64,000 nt of DNA, taken from positions 186,001 to 250,000 of the forward strand of contig CBDFKU010000016.1 of the NCBI GenBank assembly GCA_965248975.1, written 5' to 3'. The notes below the pieces were generated by a model. The model worked only from the letters and a program-made list of their open reading frames with translations. It was not told the origin of the DNA and did no database searches. Shown here in pieces: positions 1-9,931 of this stretch (the first letter of the stretch is position 1; every line of letters begins with the position of its first letter). The stretch comes from CBDFKU01 sp965248975 (GTDB lineage: Bacteria > Chloroflexota > Dehalococcoidia > Lucifugimonadales > JAGWBF01). Made by a program: the position numbers and the translations under genes.

Positions 1-1
1 C

Positions 2-655
2 GAGGGTGGCGCGCGACGGGTGACGCGCCTGGAGTCCGATGGAAGCATCGCCGTCGTGGCCGACAACTACGAGGGCAAGAGGCTGAACCGCCCTAACGAC
101 GTGGTGGTGAAGTCCGATGGGAGCATCTACTTCACCGACCCGGGTGCGCCCAACCCTGAACTGGATATGGACTTCTGTGGAGTGTATCGCGTTACGGCGG
201 ACTTGAGCGCAATAACGCTGTTGGTTCGGGACTTCGTCTTGCCCAACGGCCTGAGCTTCTCCCCGGACGAGAGCATCCTCTACATAAACGACTCGGTAGG
301 GGTCTCGAGGCGTCAGGACAACATGTTCCTCAGCACAGGGCATATCAGGGCTTTCGACGTAAGACCCGATGGGAGCTTGACCAATGACCGTGTCTTCTGC
401 GAGATGAGAGCGGGACGGTCCGGTATCCCCGACGGGATGAAGGTGGACGTAGAGGGTAACGTCTATTGTACGGGGCCTGGAGGTGTATGGGTCCTGGACC
501 CCTCTGGCAAGCACCTGGGGACAATCTTGACCGGTGCACAGCAGACTACCAACTGTGCCTGGGGTGGCGATGATTGGAGGACCTTCTTCATCACCACCAT
601 TGACGCCGTATTTCGCATCCAGCTTAAGATTCCGGGCATGCCCGTACCTGCCTGA
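2..655 (+). CDS. SMP-30/gluconolactonase-family protein, 5' part outside window
   Basis: The reading frame is open to the left edge, so the gene starts upstream; about 218 residues are visible of the roughly 300 usual for the family. The sequence has the SMP-30/LRE beta-propeller pattern: LNRPNDVVVKSDGSIYFTDP near the start of the visible part (metal-binding Asn and Asp region), then LPNGLSFSPDE and GIPDGMKVDVEGNVYCTGPGG, the regular blade signature. Family members hydrolyse lactones of sugar acids, binding one divalent metal. The substrate cannot be told from sequence. It ends 123 bases before the next gene on the same strand. Confidence 0.85.
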   Translation, partial: EGGARRVTRLESDGSIAVVADNYEGKRLNRPNDVVVKSDGSIYFTDPGAPNPELDMDFCGVYRVTADLSAITLLVRDFVLPNGLSFSPDESILYINDSVGVSRRQDNMFLSTGHIRAFDVRPDGSLTNDRVFCEMRAGRSGIPDGMKVDVEGNVYCTGPGGVWVLDPSGKHLGTILTGAQQTTNCAWGGDDWRTFFITTIDAVFRIQLKIPGMPVPA

Positions 656-778
656 TAGGGTCCCTCTCTAGAATTAGGGCTCTCCGAGAAGAGATTCGAC
701 ACCGCCCCGGCCGGCCAGGGATTACGAGGACAAGAGCAGGGTTCAGCAAATACATACCACAGTGGAAGAGGGTGGGGT

Positions 779-1780
779 ATGCAACAACGAGAGCAAGGGA
801 ACGTGAAGCTGTTCGTGGGAATGCACGACGGGGTATGTGTCCTGGCCAGCACGGACGGTGGGCGCACGTGGGAACAGGGAGTGATCACCCCCCTAGCTCA
901 CGCGGGGTCTCGCCTGTCGGTAAGTCGAAGCGAGCCCGATATCGCTTACCTTGCCGCGTACGAGTCAGGCATGTACCGCAGCGACGATGGAGGGACGACC
1001 TGGAAGCAGCTACCTTCATACCCCTCGGAGTACGCCCACAGCGTAGTGGTGCATCCTGGGGATGCGCGGTTGGTTTACGTTGGTGGCGAGCCCTCGGCCA
1101 TCTACCGATCCCGGGATGGAGGGGAGACATGGGAGGAGTGCGCCGGGTTTCGCGCGGTGCCGGAGTCGAGCCGGTGGAGCTTCCATAATTTCGACCCTCG
1201 AGTACACCACGTGCGAGACCTGCGAATGGCACCCAACGATCCCAATTCCCTGTATGCGGGGATCGAGGTCGGGGGTGTCGTGCGCTCCGGCGACGGGGGA
1301 GAGAACTGGGAACAGCTGCACGGTACCGACGAAGACATCCACTTAATAAATATCAGCGGGACGCGGCCCGAAAGGGTGTATGTGGCGACCGCGACGGGCC
1401 CCTATCGGAGCGACGACATGGGCCAGACTTGGCGAGCCATAACCGAGGGGCTCCTGCGCCGGTATACGGTCCACATTGCTGCGGCCCCCGATAACGCCGA
1501 CCTGGTGCTGGTGTCGGTGTCAAGCAGCCCCGGAAGGCGTGACCCACAGCTCTATCGCTCGGACAACGCGGGCCGGAGCTGGGCGGTCGTTGAGTCAGTG
1601 GGGTCCGATGGGGACATGGTGGTTGCGATGGACTGGGACCCCGCACACACGGGACGTGTATACGCGGGAAGCGACCGCGGGACGATCTATCGCAGCGACG
1701 ATGGCGGCATGTCCTGGAACGCATTGCCGACGAAGCTGCCCACGATAGCTCTGGGATGTCTCGTAGTCGTGCCCACCTGA
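779..1780 (+). CDS. Asp-box (BNR/sialidase-like) beta-propeller protein
   Basis: 333 residues with seven Asp-box motifs of the form S-x-D-x-G-x-[TS]-W (for example STDGGRTW, SDDGGTTW, SRDGGETW, SDDMGQTW, SDDGGMSW), spaced 40-60 residues apart through the whole chain. This is the fold of sialidases, Vps10 and plant Hcf136-like proteins. The Arg triad and FRIP motif of true sialidases are not seen, so enzymatic activity should not be assumed. No signal peptide is apparent. The ATG is preceded by a purine-rich GAAGAGGGTGGGG. Many Chloroflexota carry such propellers beside SMP-30 lactonases, as here. Confidence 0.8.
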   Translation: MQQREQGNVKLFVGMHDGVCVLASTDGGRTWEQGVITPLAHAGSRLSVSRSEPDIAYLAAYESGMYRSDDGGTTWKQLPSYPSEYAHSVVVHPGDARLVYVGGEPSAIYRSRDGGETWEECAGFRAVPESSRWSFHNFDPRVHHVRDLRMAPNDPNSLYAGIEVGGVVRSGDGGENWEQLHGTDEDIHLINISGTRPERVYVATATGPYRSDDMGQTWRAITEGLLRRYTVHIAAAPDNADLVLVSVSSSPGRRDPQLYRSDNAGRSWAVVESVGSDGDMVVAMDWDPAHTGRVYAGSDRGTIYRSDDGGMSWNALPTKLPTIALGCLVVVPT

Positions 1781-2508
1781 GCTTGCTGGTTATGCCGATG
1801 ATTGTTGTCAATCAGCAAGAAGTGGGGCACTTTGGGACCCGGGAAGATTGTGTAATAGCCAACTTCGTAATCTGACAGTGCCGGGCTATGCGACACCACT
1901 CGGCAGCATGGTCTCGCTGTCCGATCCGCTCTTTACCATGCTCGGGTCCTTCTCCACCGCTTCGTTTAGTTCCGGGATATCCCGAACTACTAGCAAGACG
2001 CACTACCAACGTGGGTTGCAAATTGTAGACACTCGACTCTCCCCCGTCTCTACCACGAATAGAGCTGTATTTATGGATTACTTAGCCTAATTACGGTATT
2101 GTTGAGTTAGATTCGCTCTAATATTGTCCTATTCGCGTTACCGCTAAGGAAAGCGCCAAAGCAGCAACCTCGAACTCCCCATCCAAAGTTCACCTAGACA
2201 GTGGACTCTCCGCTGGAACGCACTCTCCTGTCTCCATCGACTCCTGGTTGGCGCAGAGCCGTTTCCAGGCTGACGGGATCGTGGAGTTCAACCCTGCTAC
2301 GCCGCGGCCAGCAACACCGAGAACTCGTGTTTCAGGTATCGTTCGCCTCTACTCCAGCACTCGATACCCAAACCGATTTGCTCTCGAGGATCAAGATGGT
2401 TGGCGTCGACCAATGGGTCCAACAGTTGGCTGTGGCCGCTTAGAGTCAAAGCACACTTGAAGCACGGGCTGCCAGTGTTGATTGGCGCGGCCTAGCAGGT
2501 CGACCCCG
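1781..2508. other. Gene-poor stretch with a solo IS end
   Basis: No reading frame in this 728 bp stretch gives a recognisable protein on either strand. The only structure I see is at 1811-1848, where the sequence closely matches the left terminus of the IS3-family element at 11041-11077. Beyond that, the similarity stops. Confidence 0.6.
1811..1848 (+). repeat. Relic terminus of an IS3-family element
   Basis: The bases CAGCAAGAAGTGGGGCACTT, followed by TGGGACCCGGGAAGAT, align with CAGCAAAAGTGGGACACATT and TGGGACCCGAGAGAT at the left end of the nested IS3 element. There are only a handful of mismatches and one indel. No transposase tail follows inside it, so this is a solo end left by deletion or decay. 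Confidence 0.55.
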
Positions 2509-3222
2509 CTAGCGGGACTCCAAACCGCCGGGAGGTTCCAGTTTACTAGCCGCTAAGGCGATGACCGCCGCGGCTGCTTCCAAACTCATAGTACCCATAT
2601 TCAGAACGATGTCATACAGGCTGGGGTCCTCAGGGGACACCTTGAAGAACTTTTTGAAATAGATCAACCTCGCCTGTTCCGTGTCGCGAACGTACCGCTC
2701 CGCCTCTTCCCGGTTGAGGTGCTCCCTCTCGATGATGGTCTTTATTCGCAGCTCCATGGGCGCCAACAAACCAACGTGGAGGACCCCAAGCATGTCTCTC
2801 AGTATCAAGTTGGAGCCACGGCCGTTGATTATCACATCGCCGGCTCGTGCCAGATCCTTTATGACCGTACTGGTCGCCTCTATGAAGTGCTGATCGTCTA
2901 GGCGTTGGGCGGCGGTCATCGGTTCACGTGCCAGTTCAGTGTATTCTACCGCGGGGAGGTACTCCAAGCCAGAGTAGAGCTCTCCTTCCCCCGACACTGC
3001 CGAGCGCTCCAGCAGCGTCTGAAAAAAATAGCCTAAGCGGTCCCGTATGGCTAGCTTTCTCTGGCCCTTGATCTCCAGAACCTCGACCGTGGACCCCATC
3101 CGCTTGGCCGCTTCTGCCAGCACTAGCCTATCGACGTAATCCGCGTTTAGCAGCCTGGCGGCCTCTGATCCGACTTCGGCACCCACTGCTCCGATCTGTC
3201 CATTAAGGGTAACTACAGCCAT
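2509..3222 (-). CDS. Cytidylate kinase-like family protein
   Basis: 237 residues when started at the ATG at 3222, which has GGGAGG five bases upstream; a longer start at 3261 has no such signal. The N-terminal MAVVTLNGQIGAVGAEVG is a variant of the kinase P-loop region, and NGRGSNLILRD plus the LID-like RIKTIIEREHLNREEAERYV stretch are typical of the cytidylate kinase-like family (PF13189). These proteins are related to Cmk but their substrates are mostly unknown, so a CMP kinase role is not claimed. It is convergent with the propeller gene to its left across decayed DNA. Confidence 0.8.
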   Translation of the reverse strand: MAVVTLNGQIGAVGAEVGSEAARLLNADYVDRLVLAEAAKRMGSTVEVLEIKGQRKLAIRDRLGYFFQTLLERSAVSGEGELYSGLEYLPAVEYTELAREPMTAAQRLDDQHFIEATSTVIKDLARAGDVIINGRGSNLILRDMLGVLHVGLLAPMELRIKTIIEREHLNREEAERYVRDTEQARLIYFKKFFKVSPEDPSLYDIVLNMGTMSLEAAAAVIALAASKLEPPGGLESR

Positions 3223-3825
3223 CGCTGCCTCCCAAACCTTCCTTCCGATCCCTACAAACAACCGGACCGAAAAAGAACAACCTCAAGATATCTCGCCTTT
3301 TTTCTCTCTACGTTGAGACTTCTTCCGGTTACCCAGTTTCCGTCTACGCGGCTTCGAGTATTCGGGGTCGATGCCTTGAGGTGATTCACACGGTAGCAGA
3401 AACAGTATCAGTTTGTCAATATCCTATATCCGTATTACGTCTTGTGAAACATATCATACGGCTTATTACTGCAACAAATGACAGGCATTGATATGAAGTT
3501 CCATTGTGAATGGAAGCACAATGTTGACGAATTACAATATATCATATTAATTGTTGAACCCATATACTGATCGCAGTTCGTGGGATGAGGAAGAAATGCC
3601 AGGCTTCGGTTGACGAACCAGCCCGGCGACAAGGGTGTTCACAATGTGATCGATCCTTTTGCCGGGCTGGTTATTTAGAAGGTTCGGGATGGGACATTAG
3701 GGGCTAGGGAGGCCGGTGAAGCTTTCGGGATATGTAGGTGACCCCGGCGTCCTCATTTGTGAACGCCTTCACAGTCGATGGGCATTGTGCGGAACAAGCG
3801 TTGGGGGCAAAGAAGAGGCGACTTG
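3223..3825. other. Intergenic, AT-rich island and inverted repeat
   Basis: No gene seen. Roughly 3400-3560 is clearly richer in A/T than the rest of the window. It holds a small inverted repeat, TTCCAT-TGTGA-ATGGAA, at 3499-3515. A longer perfect 12 bp inverted repeat lies at 3616-3627 and 3661-3672. Confidence 0.5.
3616..3672. repeat. 12 bp perfect inverted repeat, 33 bp loop
   Basis: AACCAGCCCGGC at 3616-3627 pairs with GCCGGGCTGGTT at 3661-3672. The right arm is followed by ATTTAG, not a clean T-run, so a rho-independent terminator is possible but not convincing. It could equally be the footprint of a small mobile element. Confidence 0.45.
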
Positions 3826-4363
3826 ATGGCTACCTTAGAAGAACGATTTCAGCGGGGCCTGGAGATGCGAGCCCGCCTAGCCGGCGGCGATAGAAGGTCA
3901 TTGGAAGACTCAGTTCCCCGGGCGTACGAGCTGGCCCCGAATATGTATCGGATCACTACCGAATGTCTTTACGGTTCTATCTGGAGCCGGCCCGGCTTAG
4001 CCCTGAGGTACCGGGTCATTGCCACGCTGTCGGCGATGGCAGTACTACGTGTAGACACTCAGGTAAGGGCTCTTGTCCGTACCGCCTTAATCTGGACCTG
4101 ACACCGGGCGAAATCGTTGAAGTATTGATGCAGAACGCTTTCTATGGAGGCGTACCCTCTTCTTGCACCTCCCTTGCTCTGGCTAAAGATGTGTTGGAGG
4201 AAATGGGTATCGATTGGTACCCCCAGAAACCTTCGATCCGAATGTTGATCCAGAGGCGCTATATCAACGTGGCATAGCCAAACACAGCGAAACGATTCCC
4301 GATGTTTTCGGCTACTACTCCGCCGAGCCAACCGAGGAGGAACATGAACTCGACTTGCAATGA
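3826..4363 (+). pseudogene. Carboxymuconolactone decarboxylase-family gene, two frameshifts
   Basis: Three successive frames give one continuous family sequence. Frame 1 runs from the ATG at 3826 (RGLEMRARLAGGD, then CLYGSIWSRPGLALRYR). A second frame continues with LDLTPGEIVEVLMQNAFYGG and ALAKDVLEEMGID, and a third with ALYQRGIAKHSETIPDVFGY to a TGA at 4363. The breaks lie near 4088-4091 and in a C5 run at 4220-4224; each is repaired by adding one base. Family members (PF02627) are AhpD-like decarboxylases or hydroperoxidases of aromatic catabolism. The intact product would be about 178 residues and include the start of a second repeat. Either a pseudogene or two sequencing deletions. Confidence 0.75.
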
Positions 4364-4446
4364 ACGAATACCTTTGGGGCGCCGAAGACCAGGGTGATGT
4401 TGCTCCGCCTACTGTAGCAAACATCACCGGAGCCCAAGACCACTCC

Positions 4447-4765
4447 CCTGAAGCGGGCTCGCTGGGAAGCAGTGCAGGCACAAAAGGGCAACGGCAAGTC
4501 CTACCGGACATTAGCCAATGAGTTGAGCATCAATCGGAAGACGGTCAAGAAGTACCTGGCAGCCGGTGGTCCTCCGGTGTATCAACCCCGGCGTCCCGTG
4601 CCTACTAAGATTGGCTCCTTCATGGACCACCTCAAACAACGCTGGGCGGAGGGGTGCCACAATGCCGCCCGTCTCTACCTGGAGCTGGTCGAAATGGGCT
4701 ACCGAGGCTTTAACACTCAGGTCAGACTCACCGACCGACTCTGTGAAAGTAGCCCGCAGCGCTAA
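4447..4765 (+). pseudogene. ISL3-family transposase fragment
   Basis: The frame reads LKRARWEAVQ, then SYRTLANELSINRKTVKKYL (a helix-turn-helix) and QRWAEGCHNAARLYLELVEM GYRG, the internal part of ISL3-family transposases. The DDE catalytic portions on both sides are absent, and the sequence degenerates after about 4740. It is an old remnant, not an active element. A short frame starting ATGA at 4360 (MNEYLWGAEDQG) runs into it and may be the stump of another interrupted gene. Confidence 0.65.
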
Positions 4766-5920
4766 GCGACTAACCCTTACTCGCTGTTGGATCCTAGATC
4801 CGCTCGTTCGGAGTCGGCGGCGGGCGCTTCCTTTGCGGGGGAATTAGGGGCCGACCGGCGTGCGATTTCGGCCAAGACGGCTGCTAGCTCGAGCAGTGCT
4901 GGCTCAAGTTGTGGTCGATCCCCTGTATCCCGGTCAGCACCTTTACGTTTCAAAGGTACTACAATCCTTCAGTTACCTTCGGCACCGGAGGATGTTCCGG
5001 CGCCAAAGATTCGTTTCAGAAACTCAGCATTCGGTGTGTATACCCGACGGCCATTAACGTCCCGATGAACTAGAGGAATAGGGCCCGATCGTTCCGCACG
5101 CCGTAAAGCAGGTTTCCCGGCATCGCAGCCACCACCAGTGCGGCCTCGACAAGCGTGATGACATTCAACTACATCGGCGGGCCGAAACTGCTCAGATGGC
5201 TCATCTTGGCCAGGTGTTAGGCGTAGTTGACCGATTCTCTGCACGGCTCGAGACGATTCCAAGGAATGGGGCACTCTTTCGGATGAGGATTTCCTAAATG
5301 ATGCCGAAGAGCTCCGAGATCTAATTTCTGGTCTTACAGGTGACCCCAGTTGGCCTATGGTAGCGGAGCACATAGACTAGGAGTCTGCGCGCCGAATCTG
5401 TTACTATGCCCACACCCCAGGAGGAGTGACGCTCATCCGGGCCCCGATTGAGCCACGCGAACCGGGGCTCCGAAATCTGGTACAGGAAATGTCCTGGCGC
5501 ACCCTTGATGCGCTTTCGGAGGCGAGACTGAATCTGGTTCCTGACGAACCGGGCTGGCTCTGGCGGGAGCCACGTTGCCGCTGGTGTGTGCCTGTCCCGA
5601 ACTATGTCGCTAGATTGCCGTCGGCCAGGAGAGAGATACGGCACCAATCGAGTAATAGCGTCAGTGATGCTCATCGACGGTCCGGGGATTCACAGGGAAT
5701 AGGCCCATCTCGAATATTGAAGGTTCTGTATCGACCCTGCCCGAACTACCGATACCCATACCGTGCTGCCGTCGGCGGTCGAGATCCTGAGGATTCATCC
5801 CTGGATCCAACGGCTGGCTGGGGTCGCATAGAGACGAACTCCACACCGAAACCCCAGGGGCGGTCTGCGGGCCGCCCCTGTCTGTTCGCCCTCTTGGGGA
5901 GTTCGTCAGCTCTTGGAATC
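4766..5920. other. Decayed region without an intact gene
   Basis: About 1.15 kb in which no frame gives a protein I recognise. A plus-strand frame around 5250-5650 has protein-like composition (EELRDLISGL, then after a stop GGVTLIRAPIEPREPG) but is broken by a stop at about 5380. It may be the remains of a gene. Confidence 0.45.
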
Positions 5921-7327
5921 TCACTCAATGTTTGGCCGGAGGTTGTGCCACGGGGTGGCCTGCTCAAACGTATGCCCCACTCGGCACAGCAACGGCTCGG
6001 AAAGGTGCTTCCCCACAAACTGGATGCTGAGGGGCAGTTCGTCACTGTTCTGGCCACAAGGCAAGGATATGGTAGGAGCGCCGCTGAAATCGTAGGGCAC
6101 CGTGAATCGGCCCCAATTGGGGTCGTCAAGTAAAAACTGGGGCCCGTACATTTCCTCCAGGGTAATGGGGAAGGGCGGGGTAGTCATAGTGGGGCAAGCA
6201 ATCACGTCAATATTCTCGAAGAGGTTGTTCAAGAGGCCGCGGCAGGCTGAGCGAACGTTATTGGCCTTGGCATATTCGGCCCCGGTGACCGCTGCTCCGT
6301 TATCCAACCACCGTTGGAACCACGGGCCGTAGTCGTCCCGGCGTGACGGGTAAGTTGCCTCGTGGGCAGCCAATGCCTCCGAAGCGCAGAGTACTCCCCA
6401 TGCCTCCATGTAGCCACTAATATCAGGCATTTGTATGGGGACTATCACGGCGCCAAGCCCTTCCAACACCCTGATACCCGCCAACACACTTTCGGCCAAC
6501 TGGGGGTCAGTGTTTCCAGAGACGTATTCTTCGTCCAGGCCGATTCGGAGACCGCGGACACCCCGGTCGATCCCCTCCAACATGTCGGGCACCGGGGCGG
6601 GCAAAGACGTGGGATCGTTCGGATCCAGCCCGGCAATGGCCTGAAGTATGATTCCGGCGTCGGCTGCCCTTCGAGTCATGGGGCCGATATGGTCCAAGGA
6701 TTCGGCCAAGGCAAGCACGCCGTGGCGGCTAACCCTCCCCCAAGTGGGCTTGATCCCTGCGATGCCACAGGCAGCAGAGGGGAACCTGATGGACCCGCCC
6801 GTATCGCTGCCCAACGACCCGTAGCACAGCCCTGCTGACGTGGCCACGCCAGAGCCGCTGGAGGAGGCCCCGCTCCAGAGGTTGGCGCCCCAGGGGTTTA
6901 CCGGTACCTGAAACTCCGGGTTGTAACCAGCCATGGCGCCCTCGGTGAGGTTGAGTTTGCCCAAGATGATCGCACCGGCTGCGTTCAGCCTCTCCACCAC
7001 AGTGCAGTCAAAATCAGGAACATGCCCCATCAAAGCTTTAGTGGCGCCCATTGTGGCCACGCCTTTGGTGAAACACAGGTCTTTGACAGCGATCGGTACG
7101 CAGTGCAGGGGCCCCAGATAGTTTCCGGCCGCAATGGCCTGCTCGGCAGCCTGGGAGGATGCCCTGGCCTGCTCGGCCATGACCGTAGCGTAGCTCTTAT
7201 ACTTCGGGTCCTGTCCCTGGATGCGGTCGAGCATCGCTTCAGTCACTTCCACAGGCGATAGCGCTCTCGACTTAATTAGGTCTGCCAATTCGGTGATTGT
7301 TTTGAAGTGCAGAGGCGTCTCTCCCAT
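5921..7327 (-). CDS. Amidase signature-family amidohydrolase
   Basis: 468 residues from the ATG at 7327, which follows an AAGGAGA ribosome-binding site. The Ser-cisSer-Lys triad of the family is visible: Lys in PIAVKDLCF, cis-Ser in the SGASSSGSG motif, and nucleophile Ser in SLGSDTGGSIRFPSAACG. Length and order match GatA-like and general amidases (PF01425). No GatB/GatC partner lies beside it, so it is more likely a catabolic amidase than an amidotransferase subunit. It is divergent from the GMC oxidoreductase. Confidence 0.9.
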   Translation of the reverse strand: MGETPLHFKTITELADLIKSRALSPVEVTEAMLDRIQGQDPKYKSYATVMAEQARASSQAAEQAIAAGNYLGPLHCVPIAVKDLCFTKGVATMGATKALMGHVPDFDCTVVERLNAAGAIILGKLNLTEGAMAGYNPEFQVPVNPWGANLWSGASSSGSGVATSAGLCYGSLGSDTGGSIRFPSAACGIAGIKPTWGRVSRHGVLALAESLDHIGPMTRRAADAGIILQAIAGLDPNDPTSLPAPVPDMLEGIDRGVRGLRIGLDEEYVSGNTDPQLAESVLAGIRVLEGLGAVIVPIQMPDISGYMEAWGVLCASEALAAHEATYPSRRDDYGPWFQRWLDNGAAVTGAEYAKANNVRSACRGLLNNLFENIDVIACPTMTTPPFPITLEEMYGPQFLLDDPNWGRFTVPYDFSGAPTISLPCGQNSDELPLSIQFVGKHLSEPLLCRVGHTFEQATPWHNLRPNIE

Positions 7328-7738
7328 CGGTAGTCTCCTTTTGACCAAGGTTTGAATCTGGGATGCGAGTCGGCGTGAGGGGAACCTTGTTCCAGTACGG
7401 ACGGTGCTAGTGGCCCGCCAGTTATGCCGACCGTATGACCGCACAATTATAGCATTCGGTTTGATCTGTACGGAGAGGTTGGGAGAGTCGAGCTTGTCCT
7501 TAACCACTACCTGTCGGAGACAGAAACCGTATCCCACCAGGCGCGAGATAGGATTGACAAACACCAAAGACCGACACTAAGCTCCAACTACCCTGCTCAG
7601 ACCTCGCTACCCCCATCGGGTCGGCCGATATGGGGAATCCCGGTGTATAGTTCGAGACATCCCAGAACGTCCTCATCATGGCAATCAGTTAAATTTGGGA
7701 AATCCTAGCTTAGAGCACGAGGCATTTACGGAGGGTCC
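7328..7738. promoter_or_regulatory. Divergent intergenic region, amidase/GMC oxidoreductase
   Basis: 411 bp between two divergent genes, so both promoters should lie here. On the minus strand a TATAAT hexamer occupies 7446-7451, but no good -35 is seen at the expected distance. I find no clear operator palindrome. Confidence 0.35.
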
Positions 7739-9319
7739 ATGAAATATGACGTCGTTATCGTCGGCGGGGGAACGGCCGGATCGGTGTTGGCCAGCAGATT
7801 GGCTGAAAACGCGAATACCTCCGTTCTGTTGCTGGAAGCCGGGCCGGATTACCCCGATCCAGCCCAACTGCCGGACGAAATAAAGTTCGGCCACACAAGA
7901 TTTGCCGAATCCCCAGACTCGGAACACAACTGGGCCCTGCGGGGAACGATCACCGAAGAGCAAGGGGAGATCCACGTAGCGCAGGGCAAAGTGATCGGGG
8001 GAGGGTCGTCCATCAACGGTCAGGCAATGCAAAGGGGATTCCCCGAGGATTTTGACTCATGGTCTTCTCTCGGCAACGATGAATGGTCTTATGCCAAGGT
8101 GCTGCCTTACTTTAGAAAATCAGAGCATGATCTCGACACTCGGGATGATTTCCATGGAACGGAAGGACCAATGCCAGTAAGGCGCCGTCAGTCCGGTCCC
8201 TGGCCTGACATTCAAAAGGCCTTCCATGCAGCCTGTTTGGAGGCAGGGTTCGGCACCACCGAGGATACAAACGGCCCAAACCCTTCTGGGATTGGCGTGT
8301 CTCCCTCGAACAACCTGGACAGCATGAGAATGAGCGCTGCAATGACTCATCTCAATCCGGTGCGCCACCGTCTTAACCTTACGGTAAGAGGAGGGGTTTT
8401 CGTCAGGAAGATCTTGATCAAGGATTTAAAGGCGATCGGAGTGGAAGCCGAAAGCGGGGGCCAGGTTTTCAACCTCGAAGCAGACCGTGTTGTGCTGAGC
8501 GCCGGGGCTATCAAATCGCCCCACCTGCTCATGCTATCGGGAATCGGCCCCGAGGACCAACTTCAGCTGTTTGGGATACCTGCGGTTCACGAGCTCCCCG
8601 GAGTAGGACAGAACCTATGGAACCATCCCAGCGCCCAGATTACGTTCAAGGTCAAAGAAGGAATCACCTTGGCTGCTGCTGATGCCGCCGATGCGGTGCA
8701 CTTTGTTTTACACCACACCTCCCAAGGGTCAAGCGCCATCAACGATATGGTGCTGAGGACCGGCCCGGTCGTCGAGGAACGGCCGGAGCGGGTCCCCGGT
8801 TCGCGTACCAGGTACCTGAACGGTGAAGTTCCACCCGACCGGGTGGCACGAATATCTTGTACTCTCGGGTTGCCCGACGGCTCTGGTTATGTCAGATTGG
8901 CGTCTACAGACCCCGGAGTACAGCCGTCGTTTAACTACCGTTATCTCCAGCATCCAAACGACATTCGACGTGTAAGGGAAGGCCTGCGATTCGCGATTAA
9001 ACTTCTGCAATCCGACTCTTACAAAGACGTGGCCGATCACCGGATCCACCCAACGGATGACATTCTGGCCGACGACGATGCTTTGGACCTCTGGATACGC
9101 CAGACCGTCGGAACAGCCAGGCACGTGTCCGGGACCTGTAAGATGGGACCTGATTCAGACTCGATGGCCGTGGTTGATCAATACTGCAGAGTCAAGGGAG
9201 TACAGGGATTGTGGGTGGCTGATGCGTCGGTGATGCCGCGAGTTCCAAGGTCAGGTGGTGCCCATGCCACGGTTGTCATGATAGGGGAACGTGTCGTCGA
9301 CTGGATTGCGTCGGCTTAA
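7739..9319 (+). CDS. GMC-family FAD oxidoreductase
   Basis: 526 residues, ATG with CGGAGGG just upstream. The N-terminal DVVIVGGGTAGSVLASRLAE is the FAD-binding GxGxxG loop, followed by LLLEAGPDYPD. GKVIGGGSSINGQ is GMC signature 1; SAGAIKSPHLLMLSGIGP is signature 2. Near the C-terminus, GTARHVSGTCKMGPDS carries the catalytic His, and GGAHATVVMIGERVVDWI closes the FAD site. The family oxidises alcohols, choline or sugars; the substrate is not inferable. It probably works with neighbouring catabolic hydrolases. Confidence 0.92.
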   Translation: MKYDVVIVGGGTAGSVLASRLAENANTSVLLLEAGPDYPDPAQLPDEIKFGHTRFAESPDSEHNWALRGTITEEQGEIHVAQGKVIGGGSSINGQAMQRGFPEDFDSWSSLGNDEWSYAKVLPYFRKSEHDLDTRDDFHGTEGPMPVRRRQSGPWPDIQKAFHAACLEAGFGTTEDTNGPNPSGIGVSPSNNLDSMRMSAAMTHLNPVRHRLNLTVRGGVFVRKILIKDLKAIGVEAESGGQVFNLEADRVVLSAGAIKSPHLLMLSGIGPEDQLQLFGIPAVHELPGVGQNLWNHPSAQITFKVKEGITLAAADAADAVHFVLHHTSQGSSAINDMVLRTGPVVEERPERVPGSRTRYLNGEVPPDRVARISCTLGLPDGSGYVRLASTDPGVQPSFNYRYLQHPNDIRRVREGLRFAIKLLQSDSYKDVADHRIHPTDDILADDDALDLWIRQTVGTARHVSGTCKMGPDSDSMAVVDQYCRVKGVQGLWVADASVMPRVPRSGGAHATVVMIGERVVDWIASA

Positions 9320-9931
9320 CCCAGCCTTACCGCGGTCTGAAACATATGGGTAAAACGGTTTAAAGCGCCATGGCGGGCTGGTGGTTTCACCCCTCCCTGA
9401 TCTCCGCTTTAAGTAGGTGGAGTTCGATTCCCCTCCGACTCTGCCTACTTAGAATTCGATGCCGAGAGCATCCCAGTCCCATGGCTGCAACCCACACACA
9501 CTTCCAACTTGCAGCGGACCTGCAGACTACAACGGCCTGACTCTCCTTTTCGTCTCGCTGGTGCTCAACTCAGGAATATTTAGCTAAGGTCGCCCGGCAC
9601 TGTTCTGAGTATCTGGATGCTCCCATGGGCTCCCACAACTCCAACGCTTGTCCCAGAAGAGCACGTGCCCGGTCGCCCCAGATCCATCGTGCTCTTGTCC
9701 GCGACAACCCCTGGTAGCTTGGCCGAAATCGAGTCCCTTCTTGTACAAACCCCATTCTGAACTCCATGAGACTCCCGATGAGACGAAGCAGGCCAAGGGG
9801 TGTCGCTGGGAGGGATAGTCATGGGAGGAGCAGGGTATGGTCAGCCACGAGCTGGGACCGGTTGGGCCTAACTCCTGGTGGATTGCCGCCGACCGCACCC
9901 ATTATTCCAGATAGGGAACGCCTGGCAGGAG
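9320..9931. other. Intergenic stretch, possible ATPase/TPR gene scrap
   Basis: About 610 bp with no intact gene. On the minus strand, a frame ending at 9570 reads ALELWEPMGASRYSEQCRA, which resembles the last TPR of large regulatory ATPases. It is only a scrap. A short plus-strand inverted repeat, AAGTAGG and CCTACTT around a GTTCGATTC, recalls the 3' half of a tRNA but does not fold as one. Confidence 0.4.

Noticed and set aside
5426..6133. Plus-strand open frame across the 3' end of the amidase
   Set aside because: The right half is antisense to the amidase. The left half looks vaguely coding but is cut by stops upstream and matches nothing I recognise.
9412..9455. tRNA-like 3' half (GTTCGATTC loop with flanking inverted repeat)
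   Set aside because: The T-arm stem does not pair and there are no D- or anticodon arms. It could at most be a decayed attachment site.
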